Below are positions 49,440 through 56,774 of a stretch of 64,000 nucleotides of DNA, piece by piece. This stretch comes from Actinomadura madurae (lineage in GTDB: Bacteria; Actinomycetota; Actinomycetes; Streptosporangiales; Streptosporangiaceae). Under the pieces are notes generated by a model that had not been told where the DNA came from, ran no database searches, and saw only the letters and a list, made by a program, of their open reading frames with translations. The stretch spans positions 124,001 to 188,000 of the forward strand of contig NZ_FOVH01000002.1 in assembly GCF_900115095.1 (NCBI RefSeq), given 5' to 3'. Each line of letters opens with the position of its first letter. The first letter of the stretch is position 1. The position numbers were made by a program, and so were the translations under genes.

Positions 49440-50288
49440 ATGACGAACACGAATGAGAACGGACGGGTCTGGCTGATCACCGGGGCGAACTCGGGCTTCG
49501 GGCGGGCGATCGCGGAGGCGGCGCTGGCCGCGGGCGGCACGGTCGTCGCGGCGGCGCGGCGGCCCGAGACGCTGGACGACCTGGTGGCGCGCCACCCCGG
49601 GCGGGTCAACGCGGTCGCCCTGGACGTCACCGACCCGGCGCGGGCCGCGGACGTCGTCGCGGACGCCGTGCTGTGGCACGGGCGCGTCGACGTGCTGGTC
49701 AACAACGCGGGGCGAGGGCTCGTCGGCGCCGTGGAGGAGACCACGGACCGGGAACTGCGCGACCTGATGGAGCTGCACTTCTTCGGCCCGGCGGCGCTGA
49801 CCCGCGCGGTGCTGCCCCACATGCGCAGGCAGGGGGGCGGGGCGATCGTGCAGATGTCGAGCATGGGCGGCCGGTTCTCGTTCCCCGGCGTCGGCGCCTA
49901 CTCGGCGACCAAGTTCGCCCTGGAGGGGCTGTCGGAGGCGCTGGCCCAGGAGGTCGCGCCGTTCGGCATCAAGGTGCTGGTGGTCGAGCCGGGTTCGTTC
50001 CGGACGTCGTTCGCCGGCGGCGGTCTCTACCAGACGGCCGCGATGCCGGAGTACGCCGAGAGCGTCGGCGCGGTCCGCGCCGGGCTGCCGGGCAGTGACG
50101 GCAAGCAGCCGGGCGACCCGGCGAAGGCGGCGGCGGCCATCGTGACGGCCTTGGACGCGGAGGACACGCCGCTCCGGCTGCCGCTGGGCAACGACGCCGC
50201 GGACGCCGTCGTGTCCGCGCTCGCCGGGGCGCAGAAGGAGTTCGAGGCCTGGGAGGGCACGGCGCGCGGAACCGATTTCGACGAATGA
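49440..50288 (+). CDS. Short-chain dehydrogenase/reductase
   Basis: The 282-residue protein has the classical SDR motifs TGANSGFGRAIAEA (cofactor loop), NNAGRG, catalytic Ser in SSMGG, and YSATK. Arg residues after strand 2 (AAARRPE) suggest NADP(H). ATG 49440 was taken because the upstream extension has no support. It is probably controlled by the divergent LysR protein. The substrate is unknown. Confidence 0.88.
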   Translation: MTNTNENGRVWLITGANSGFGRAIAEAALAAGGTVVAAARRPETLDDLVARHPGRVNAVALDVTDPARAADVVADAVLWHGRVDVLVNNAGRGLVGAVEETTDRELRDLMELHFFGPAALTRAVLPHMRRQGGGAIVQMSSMGGRFSFPGVGAYSATKFALEGLSEALAQEVAPFGIKVLVVEPGSFRTSFAGGGLYQTAAMPEYAESVGAVRAGLPGSDGKQPGDPAKAAAAIVTALDAEDTPLRLPLGNDAADAVVSALAGAQKEFEAWEGTARGTDFDE

Positions 50289-50303
50289 GCCGATAAAATG
50301 GGT

Positions 50304-50328
50304 TGCCGGGGCGGGAACCGTCCCGGCA
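50304..50328 (+). terminator. Hairpin after the SDR gene
   Basis: TGCCGGGGCGG pairs with CCGTCCCGGCA (one G-T pair) around GAA, 16 bp past the SDR stop. It probably ends the SDR transcript, so the tRNA array may have its own promoter downstream. Confidence 0.6.
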
Positions 50329-50370
50329 CCATGGACGTCGAAGGCAGCGAGACCGGAAGGAGAGGGAAAG

Positions 50371-50430
50371 ATGCGCGGTCATCGAGTGCACAGCAGCCCT
50401 TCCGGTCGCGGGAGCCGCCGAAGGACGTGA
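50371..50430 (+). CDS. 19-residue leader peptide before the tRNA array
   Basis: ATG 50371 lies 4 nt after the strong site GGAAGGAGAGGG. The frame reads MRGHRVHSSPSGRGSRRRT and stops at TGA inside a hairpin. It uses AGC three times, CGC three times and both His codons, all read by tRNAs encoded just downstream. A control role like an attenuator leader is proposed; chance is possible because these codons are common in such genomes. Confidence 0.5.
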   Translation: MRGHRVHSSPSGRGSRRRT

Positions 50431-50438
50431 CACGTCCT
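50422..50438 (+). promoter_or_regulatory. Hairpin covering the leader stop codon
   Basis: AGGACGT and ACGTCCT pair perfectly around GAC, whose last bases belong to the stop codon region. A ribosome stalled in the leader would leave it free to form, while one at the stop would cover it. It lies 8 bp before the terminator stem. Confidence 0.5.
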
Positions 50439-50445
50439 GACGCCT

Positions 50446-50476
50446 GACCGCCCGGAGCATGACGGGCGGTCTTTTT
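50446..50476 (+). terminator. Intrinsic terminator directly before the tRNA array
   Basis: GACCGCCC (50446-50453) pairs perfectly with GGGCGGTC (50464-50471), followed by five T. It ends 7 bp before tRNA-Ser, which leaves no room for a promoter in between, so the array must be reached by read-through or from a promoter overlapping the hairpin. Confidence 0.8.
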
Positions 50477-50483
50477 GTTTTCC

Positions 50484-50568
50484 GGAGGGTTGGCCGAGCG
50501 GGAAGGCAGCGGCTTGCTAAGCCGTCGTCAGGGTCATCCCTGCGCGAGTTCGAATCTCGCACCCTCCG
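50484..50568 (+). tRNA. tRNA-Ser(GCT)
   Basis: A class II tRNA with perfect 7-bp acceptor stem (GGAGGGT/ACCCTCC), anticodon loop CTTGCTAAG giving GCT for AGC/AGT codons, long variable arm (AGGGTCATCCCT) and T-loop TTCGAAT. CCA is not encoded. It is the first of four tRNAs in 319 bp. Confidence 0.88.
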
Positions 50569-50569
50569 C

Positions 50570-50642
50570 GCTGAGCAGGGACGCTGGTGCGTCCGGCGGT
50601 CTCATAAGCCGCATCAGGTACGTTCGATTCCTGCGCTCAGCA
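50570..50642 (+). tRNA. tRNA with CAT anticodon (Met-like), atypical
   Basis: It folds with acceptor GCTGAGC/GCTCAGC, D-stem GGAC/GTCC and anticodon loop CTCATAA (CAT). The T-stem has a C-C mismatch and position 8 is A instead of the nearly universal U. G1-C72 pairing excludes an initiator tRNA. It may be elongator Met, an Ile(CAU) type, or a decaying copy. It starts 1 nt after tRNA-Ser. Confidence 0.6.
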
Positions 50643-50655
50643 CGCTTGAAAACAC

Positions 50656-50728
50656 GTCTTCGTGGCGCAGTGGAGAGCGCGCCGGGTTGCGGACCCGGAG
50701 GTCGCAGGTTCGATTCCTGCCGGAGACA
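50656..50728 (+). tRNA. tRNA-Arg(GCG)
   Basis: The fold is complete: acceptor GTCTTCG/CGGAGAC, D-stem GCGC/GCGC, anticodon stem CCGGG/CCCGG, loop TTGCGGA, T-loop TTCGATT. Anticodon GCG would read CGC and CGT. Most bacteria read these with an ACG (inosine) tRNA, so this is an unusual isoacceptor. Confidence 0.75.
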
Positions 50729-50729
50729 C

Positions 50730-50802
50730 GGCCTTCGTGGTGTAGTGGTTCGCACGCCGGTTTGTGGTGCCGGAGGTGTCGGTTCGATTCCGGTCGGAGG
50801 CC
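50730..50802 (+). tRNA. tRNA-His(GTG)
   Basis: Acceptor GCCTTCG/CGGAGGC has the extra G at -1 (50730) facing C73, the identity mark of tRNA-His. The anticodon loop TTGTGGT gives GTG. It starts 1 nt after tRNA-Arg and resembles it in the acceptor and D-arm, so the two may share an origin. Confidence 0.8.
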
Positions 50803-50861
50803 CTGCCAGATATTGCCCAGGCGCTGGCGTCCGGTTGCCGTGCGTTTGATCAATTCCGGAA

Positions 50862-52706
50862 ATGCCCTTCCGCATGGACATCTCGTCGTCAAGGGTGCGC
50901 CTGGCCGCCTTCGGCGTGCTCGGCGTGCTCGCGCTCGTCGCCCAGGGCGGTCCCGTCCGGGCGGAGCCGGGGCCCGCGCTGTACCTCGATCCGCGGCTGT
51001 CGGTCGAGGACCGGGTCGAGGACCTGCTGGATCGGATGAGCCTGGACGACAAGCTCGGCCAGATGACGCAGCCCGAGCGCCGGTACATCACCACCGGGGA
51101 GATCACCCGCCACCGGATCGGGTCGGTGCTGTCCAGCGGCGGTTCCGCGCCCGACCCGAACACGCCGCGGAACTGGGCGGACATGTACGACGGCCTGCAG
51201 AGGGCCGCGCTCGCCGGGCCGCTGCGCATCCCGCTCATGTACGGGGTGGACGCGGTGCACGGCCACAACACGGTGGTCGGCGCGACGATCTTCCCGCACG
51301 CCATCGGGCTGGGCGCGTCCCGTGACCCTGCCCTCGTCCGCCGGATCGGGGCGGCGACCGCCGAGGAGATGGCGGGGACGGGCGTCGACTGGAGCTTCGC
51401 ACCGTGCGTGTGCGTCGCCCGCGACGACCGCTGGGGACGGACGTACGAGTCGTTCGGCGAGGTGCCCGAGTTGCCCGCCGCCATGACGACGCTCATCGAC
51501 GGGCTGCAGGGCGACGAGCCGGGCCCCGCGTCCGTCCTGGCCACCGCGAAGCACTACGTGGCGGACGGCGGCACCGAGGGCGGAGACGACCGGGGCGACG
51601 CGCGGATCTCGGAGAAGGAGCTGCGCGCGGTCCATCTTCCGCCGTTCCGCGCCGCCGTGCGGAGAGGCGTCGGCGCGGTGATGGTCTCCTACAGCTCCTG
51701 GAACGGGCTGAAGATGCACCGCAACCGGTACCTGATCACGGACGTCCTCAAGCGCGAGCTGGGTTTCGACGGGTTCGTCGTCTCTGACTACAACGGCATC
51801 GACACGATCGACGGGCGACCGGGGTTCACCAGGGAAGAGGTCGCCATCGCGGTCAACGCCGGCATCGACATGGTCATGGTGCCCGTGGATTGGCGCAGGT
51901 TCATCGACTACCTGCGGGACGCGGTGAAGCACGGCGACGTCCCGATGGCCCGCGTCGACGACGCGAATCGCCGCATCCTGACCAGGAAGTTCCAGCTCGG
52001 CCTGTTCGAGCGCCCGATGGCCGACCGGGCGTACCTCGCCTCGGTCGGGAGCGCCGCGCACCGCGGGCTGGCCCGGCGCGCGGTCGCCGCCTCGCAGGTG
52101 CTGCTGAAGAACGACGACGCCCTCCCGCTGTACGAAGACGACAAGGTGTTCGTCGCCGGGCGCGCGGCCGACGACATCGGCATGCAGTCCGGCGGCTGGA
52201 CGATCACCTGGCAGGGCGGGACGGGCCCGGTGACGCCCGGCACCACGATCCTGGACGGCATCCGCGAGGTCGCGGATCCGTCCGCGACCGTCACCTACAG
52301 CCGGGACGGCACGGGCATCGACGGGTCCTACGACGCGGCGATCGCGGTCGTGGGGGAGCGGCCGTACGCCGAGCACCACGGCGACCGGACGGATGCCATG
52401 GGCCTCGACGACACGGATTCGAGAACGATCGGCCGGCTCCGCGCGTCCGGCGTCCCGGTGATCGTGGTGCTGGTGTCGGGCCGCCCCCTCGACATCGCCG
52501 CGCAACTGCCCGGGTGGGACGCGCTCGTCGCGTCCTGGCTGCCGGGGACCGAGGGGGCGGGCGTCGCCGACGTCCTGTACGGCGAGACCGCCCCGACCGG
52601 CCGGCTCCCGGTGACCTGGATGCGCGGCGCGTCCCAGCAGCCGATCAACAGGGGGGACGGCAAGAAGCCCCTCTTCCCCTTCGGCCACGGCCTCACCTAC
52701 GAGTGA
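50862..52706 (+). CDS. Secreted GH3 glycoside hydrolase (beta-glucosidase-like)
   Basis: The 614-residue enzyme has a signal peptide (VRLAAFGVLGVLALVAQGGPVRA), a GH3 barrel with substrate motif KHYVADGGTEGG, and the nucleophile Asp in GFVVSDYNGID near residue 307. A C-terminal alpha/beta sandwich ends with PLFPFGHGLTYE. ATG 50862 or 50874 is the start. It probably releases glucose or xylose from oligosaccharides outside the cell. It opens the sugar locus. Confidence 0.88.
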   Translation: MPFRMDISSSRVRLAAFGVLGVLALVAQGGPVRAEPGPALYLDPRLSVEDRVEDLLDRMSLDDKLGQMTQPERRYITTGEITRHRIGSVLSSGGSAPDPNTPRNWADMYDGLQRAALAGPLRIPLMYGVDAVHGHNTVVGATIFPHAIGLGASRDPALVRRIGAATAEEMAGTGVDWSFAPCVCVARDDRWGRTYESFGEVPELPAAMTTLIDGLQGDEPGPASVLATAKHYVADGGTEGGDDRGDARISEKELRAVHLPPFRAAVRRGVGAVMVSYSSWNGLKMHRNRYLITDVLKRELGFDGFVVSDYNGIDTIDGRPGFTREEVAIAVNAGIDMVMVPVDWRRFIDYLRDAVKHGDVPMARVDDANRRILTRKFQLGLFERPMADRAYLASVGSAAHRGLARRAVAASQVLLKNDDALPLYEDDKVFVAGRAADDIGMQSGGWTITWQGGTGPVTPGTTILDGIREVADPSATVTYSRDGTGIDGSYDAAIAVVGERPYAEHHGDRTDAMGLDDTDSRTIGRLRASGVPVIVVLVSGRPLDIAAQLPGWDALVASWLPGTEGAGVADVLYGETAPTGRLPVTWMRGASQQPINRGDGKKPLFPFGHGLTYE

Positions 52707-52766
52707 GCATGATCGTCGGCGCCTGCCATGCCCGGCCCCAGCCGCATGCCCCCAGACAGACGCCGG

Positions 52767-54050
52767 TCAGTCGGCCAGCGCCGCCAACGCCTTCTGGAGA
52801 TCCTCCGCCGCCTGGGCGACCGGCTTCTTCCCGGTGACGGCCGCGGTGACGTGCTCCTGGATGGCCGTGCTGACCTCGTTGTACCGGACGACCACCGGCC
52901 GCGGCTTCGCCTTGTCCATGCCCTCCTTCAGCACCGGCAGGTACGGGTACTTCTCGATCATCTCGGGCTGGGTGTAGAGGGCGGCCAGGGAGAGCGGGAA
53001 CGACTGCGCGCGGCCGTATTCGTTCTGGACCTCCGGGCTGACGATGTGGGCGATGAAGTCGCGCGCGGTCGCCTGGTGCTCGGAGAACGCCGACACGGCC
53101 AGGTTGTTGCCGCCGAGGGTGCCTGAGCCAAGCCCGTCCTTGCCCGGGATGGGGGCGACGCCGAACTTGCCGGCGACCTTCGAGCCGTCCTTCTCGGACG
53201 CGAGCGCGTACACGTAGGCCCAGTTGCGGTGGAAGAGGAGGTCGCCTTCCTGGAAGGCGCGGCGGCCCTCTTCCTCCTTGTAGGTGATGGCCTTCTCGGG
53301 GATTGTGCCGTTCTCGAAGCCGTCCACGAGGAACTGGAGACCCGCCTTGGCCTGCGGGGTGTTCACCCGCGGCTCGCCCGACGCGTCGAAGACCTCGCCG
53401 CCCGCCGATTGGACGGCCTCGGAGTAGTTGACGGTCAGCCCCTCGTACTTGCCGAACTGGCCCGCGTAGCAGCCGATGCCCTTGCCCTCCGGGGTCTTCT
53501 GCACCTTGGCGCAGTCATCGGTCAGGTCGGCCCATGTCTTCGGCGGGTTCTCGATGCCGGCCTTGGAGAGGAGGTCTTCCCGGTAGTAGAGGACGCCGGT
53601 GCCGGTCAGCCACGGCGCCGCGTACAGCTTCCCCCGGTACTTGCCGGTCTCCAGTGCCGCCGGGACAAAGGAGGAGGTGTCGAGCAGGCCGTCCGGCAGC
53701 GGGAGGACCCAGCGGCGCGCGGCGAACTCCGCCGTCCACACCGCGTCCAGCCGGACGACGTCGTAGGCGTCCGACTTGATCTGCATGTTCTGGACGAGCT
53801 GCTGGCGCGCCTGGTCGCCGTCCTCGGGCAGCTCCACGAGCCGGACCCGCTCCTTGGGGTGCCGGTCGTTCCACGCGGCGACGAGCCTCTGGACGGTCTG
53901 GGTGAGGTCCTTGCCGGTGGCGACGGTGATCGGGCCGCGGCCGTCGTTGCTCGCGGGCGCGCCCGAGCCGCCGGAGTCGCCGCAGGCGCCCAGGGCGAGG
54001 GTCAGGGACAGCGCCGCCGCGGCTCCGCACCACAGGGGTCTGGTCGTCAT
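52767..54050 (-). CDS. ABC sugar-binding lipoprotein
   Basis: The 427-residue protein has a lipoprotein signal with lipobox LGAC at residues 20-23 and the family 1 solute-binding fold (ITVATGKDLTQTVQRLVAAWNDRHP). It should capture a sugar or oligosaccharide. No permease or ATPase gene is in the window, so it depends on distant partners. It overlaps the oxidoreductase gene by ATGA. Confidence 0.85.
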   Translation of the reverse strand: MTTRPLWCGAAAALSLTLALGACGDSGGSGAPASNDGRGPITVATGKDLTQTVQRLVAAWNDRHPKERVRLVELPEDGDQARQQLVQNMQIKSDAYDVVRLDAVWTAEFAARRWVLPLPDGLLDTSSFVPAALETGKYRGKLYAAPWLTGTGVLYYREDLLSKAGIENPPKTWADLTDDCAKVQKTPEGKGIGCYAGQFGKYEGLTVNYSEAVQSAGGEVFDASGEPRVNTPQAKAGLQFLVDGFENGTIPEKAITYKEEEGRRAFQEGDLLFHRNWAYVYALASEKDGSKVAGKFGVAPIPGKDGLGSGTLGGNNLAVSAFSEHQATARDFIAHIVSPEVQNEYGRAQSFPLSLAALYTQPEMIEKYPYLPVLKEGMDKAKPRPVVVRYNEVSTAIQEHVTAAVTGKKPVAQAAEDLQKALAALAD

Positions 54051-55330
54051 GGGCGCACCGTGCCTTTCGCGGGGGTGGGGTCGCGGGCGAGGTCGACGAC
54101 CGTGCCGGCCAGCCGCGCCCGCTCGGCGGCCCAGACGACGCGGTGCGAGGCGAGGCTCTCCCGGGGGCCGGAGCTGAGCGGGGCCGGGTCGCCGCCGGCC
54201 AGCGCGGCGGCGAAGGCGTCGGCGAGGGCGTCGTCGGCGTGGTCGTGCCGGCCGTCCGGGGACGCCTCGCCGGGCTCGACGGTCTCCAGCTCCCCGGTGA
54301 CGAAGTCGCGGACCGAGATGCGCACGCCGTCCCCCTCCAGGCAGCCGGACGTGCCGAAGACGCGCGTCTGGCGCTGGGCGGCCGGGGAGAACGCGGTCAT
54401 GGTGAACACGCCCGTCGCCCCGGACGGGAACTCCATGTTCACCACCTGGTGGTCGACCACGTCGTTGTCGCAGGCGTAGACGCAGCGCCCGTACGGCCCC
54501 TCGCGCAGCGCCCGCAGGACGCCCTCCTCGGTGCGGTCGTCGGTGACCGCACCGAGCGGCCAGGCCTCGCGGCCGGGGTCGCCCAGGCACGACAGGTACA
54601 GGCGCGTCGCGGAGTAGGGGCAGCGCGGCTCGACCGCGCAGTCGACGCAGCGGGCGGCGGCGCCGGGCGGCCGGTTCTCCGGACGGAAATGCGACAGCCG
54701 CCCGAACGAGGACACTCGCGCCGGGATCTCGCCCATCACGTGGATCAGCCAGTCGACGTCGTGGACCGACTTGGTCATCAGCATCGGCCCGGACTCGTCC
54801 GCGCGCCGCCAGTTCCCGCGTACGTAGGAGTGGGCGTGGTGCCACCAGCCGACCGGTTCGAGGTGCTGGACGCTGATCGGGGCGCCGATCCGGCCGCCCT
54901 CGATCAGGCCGGCGAGGGCGCGCGTGTACGCGGTGTACCGCAGCACGTGGCAGACGGCGAGCATCACCCCGGCGCGCTCGACGGCCTCCACGATGCGCAG
55001 CGCGTCGGCCTCGGACGTCGCCATCGGCTTCTCCAGCAGGATGTGGCAGCCGAGGCCGGCGAACCGGATCGCGGGCTCGGCGTGCTCGGCGTCCTGCGTC
55101 GCGATGATCACGCCGTCGGCGACGCGGCCGGCGGCGGCCATCTCCCGCCAGCCGGCGAACGCGCGCTCCGGCGCGATGCCGTGCTCCTCCGCGAACCGGG
55201 CGCGCCGCGCGGGGGCGGGCTCGGCGACCGCGACGATCCGGCCGGCGCCGGTGGCGCGGATCCGCGCGGCGTAGCCGCGGCCGCGCAGTCCGGCTCCGGC
55301 CACGGCGATCGCGGGGCCCGTCTCGTGCAT
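54047..55330 (-). CDS. Gfo/Idh/MocA-family oxidoreductase
   Basis: The 427-residue protein has an N-terminal Rossmann fold (AVAGAGLRGRGYAARI) and the family motif LLEKPMAT near residue 100, with a C-terminal beta-sheet domain. A Cys cluster (RCVDCAVEPRCPYS) near residues 205-218 could bind a metal. ATG 55330 follows GGAGAGG. It probably oxidises a sugar or a sugar derivative with NAD(P). It is first in a two-gene operon with the binding protein, divergent from the ROK repressor. Confidence 0.85.
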   Translation of the reverse strand: MHETGPAIAVAGAGLRGRGYAARIRATGAGRIVAVAEPAPARRARFAEEHGIAPERAFAGWREMAAAGRVADGVIIATQDAEHAEPAIRFAGLGCHILLEKPMATSEADALRIVEAVERAGVMLAVCHVLRYTAYTRALAGLIEGGRIGAPISVQHLEPVGWWHHAHSYVRGNWRRADESGPMLMTKSVHDVDWLIHVMGEIPARVSSFGRLSHFRPENRPPGAAARCVDCAVEPRCPYSATRLYLSCLGDPGREAWPLGAVTDDRTEEGVLRALREGPYGRCVYACDNDVVDHQVVNMEFPSGATGVFTMTAFSPAAQRQTRVFGTSGCLEGDGVRISVRDFVTGELETVEPGEASPDGRHDHADDALADAFAAALAGGDPAPLSSGPRESLASHRVVWAAERARLAGTVVDLARDPTPAKGTVRP

Positions 55331-55456
55331 CGAGTGACCTCTCCTGACCTGGGTATTCTGGGCGCCACCGGGCCCGGCACCGGTATTACGCAAGTACCTT
55401 TCATAAGTAGGTTGGCAATAATGTCGTCCGTCCGCCGATCGCTGTCAAGGGGTGCC

Positions 55457-56656
55457 GTGCCGCAACACTCTCTCCACGGGGGCGACCCCTCGGTGCTCCG
55501 CCGCCTCAACTCGGCCGCGACCCTGCGCGCGCTGCGCGACGGCGGCGAGGCCACCCTGTCGGAGCTGGCCCGCCGGGTCGAGCTGTCCCGGCCGACGACC
55601 GAGGGCGTCCTCGGCGGGCTGATCGCCCGCGGCCTCGTCACCGAGGACGCGCCGCGGCCCGGCGCCGGGCTCGGCCGCCCCGCCCGCCGCTACCGGTTCC
55701 GCGCCGAGGCCGGCCACGCCCTCGGCATCGACATCGACGCGCACCGGGTGCGGCTGCTCGTCGCCGACCTCTCCGGCGACGTCGCCGGCGGCCACAGCGC
55801 CGTCCTGGACGCGCAGGCCCCGCCCGGCGAGCGGATCGCGGCGGTGCGCGCCGCGGTCCGGACGTGCCTGGCCGCCGCGCGGATCGACCGGCGGTCGCTG
55901 TGGGCGGTCGCCGCGGGAACCCCCGGCGTCGTCGCCCCCGACGGGACGGTCACGTCCTGCACGGTCGTGCCCGGCTGGGAGGGCGTCCACCTGGCGCGCG
56001 AGCTCGGCCGCTCGTTCTCCTGCCCGGTCCTCGCCGAGAACGACGCGAACCTCGCCGCGATGGCCGAGCGGTGGCGCGGCGCCGCCCGCGACGCCGACGA
56101 CGTCGTCTGCGTCCACGCGGCCCTGCACACCGGCATGGGGGCGCTCATCGGAGGGCGGCTGCACCGCGGTCGCTGGGGCGCCGCCGGTGAGATCGGCGTC
56201 CTGGACGAGCTGGGCCTGCAGGGCACCACCGAGACGCTGGTGCGGGGCACCCCGCCCGGCCCGGCCTTCCAGCGGGCGGAGGAGGTCCTGGACGCGGCGC
56301 TGGGCGGTTCCCCCGAGGCGATGGCCGTGGTGGAGGGGCTCGCCGGACGCATGTCGCGCGGCATCGCGGCGATGGCCCTCGCCCTCGACCCCGAGATGGT
56401 CGTCGTCGGCGGCCCGCTGATCGGGCCCGGCTCCCCGCTCGTGGCGGAGCTGCGCCGGCGGGTCCGGCCGCTGTGCCTGAGCCCCGTCCGCATCGAGGCG
56501 TCCGAGCTCGGGGACGAGTCGGTCGCCCTCGGCGCCGTCCGGCTCGCCCTGGACCGGATCGACGAGGACCTCTTCCGCCTCGACCGGCGCCCCGACCCGG
56601 ACGGCGAGGCGGTCTTCGGCGAGGACCGCCAAGCACGGCCGTCCCCGCTGTCATGA
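55457..56656 (+). CDS. ROK-family transcriptional repressor
   Basis: The protein of about 399 residues has a winged HTH in residues 12-65 (ATLSELARRVELSRPTTEGVLGGL) and a ROK domain (LGIDIDAHRVRLLVADL, AENDANLAAMAE). The zinc motif CxCGxxGC of most ROK proteins is missing. GTG 55457 follows AAGGGG; ATG 55421 is the alternative. It probably represses the divergent oxidoreductase operon and the GH2 gene behind it until a sugar binds. Confidence 0.85.
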   Translation: MPQHSLHGGDPSVLRRLNSAATLRALRDGGEATLSELARRVELSRPTTEGVLGGLIARGLVTEDAPRPGAGLGRPARRYRFRAEAGHALGIDIDAHRVRLLVADLSGDVAGGHSAVLDAQAPPGERIAAVRAAVRTCLAAARIDRRSLWAVAAGTPGVVAPDGTVTSCTVVPGWEGVHLARELGRSFSCPVLAENDANLAAMAERWRGAARDADDVVCVHAALHTGMGALIGGRLHRGRWGAAGEIGVLDELGLQGTTETLVRGTPPGPAFQRAEEVLDAALGGSPEAMAVVEGLAGRMSRGIAAMALALDPEMVVVGGPLIGPGSPLVAELRRRVRPLCLSPVRIEASELGDESVALGAVRLALDRIDEDLFRLDRRPDPDGEAVFGEDRQARPSPLS

Positions 56657-56679
56657 AACGCCACACCTGACGCGATGCG

Positions 56680-56708
56680 TTGACCGCGGCCTGACACGCA
56701 CCTAGCGT
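56680..56708 (+). promoter_or_regulatory. Promoter for the GH2 gene
   Basis: TTGACC (56680-56685) and TAGCGT (56703-56708) are separated by 17 bp, a good match to the vegetative sigma consensus of actinomycetes, 66 bp before ATG 56775. Confidence 0.65.
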
Positions 56709-56774
56709 CCCAGACGTAGGTGATCGAGATACGGGTGTCGTCAGGGGGCCTGCCCGCGAGGAGGCGCCGCGCCG

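Noticed and set aside
50570..50642. Initiator tRNA
   Set aside because: It has a paired G1-C72 and lacks the three consecutive G-C pairs next to the anticodon loop expected of an initiator.
50484..50802. tRNA array as the attachment site of the element
   Set aside because: The 37-bp repeat is absent from the tRNA genes, and the element end lies 2.3 kb away.
52767..54050. Complete ABC sugar importer
   Set aside because: Only the binding protein is present; no permease or ATPase gene lies in the window.
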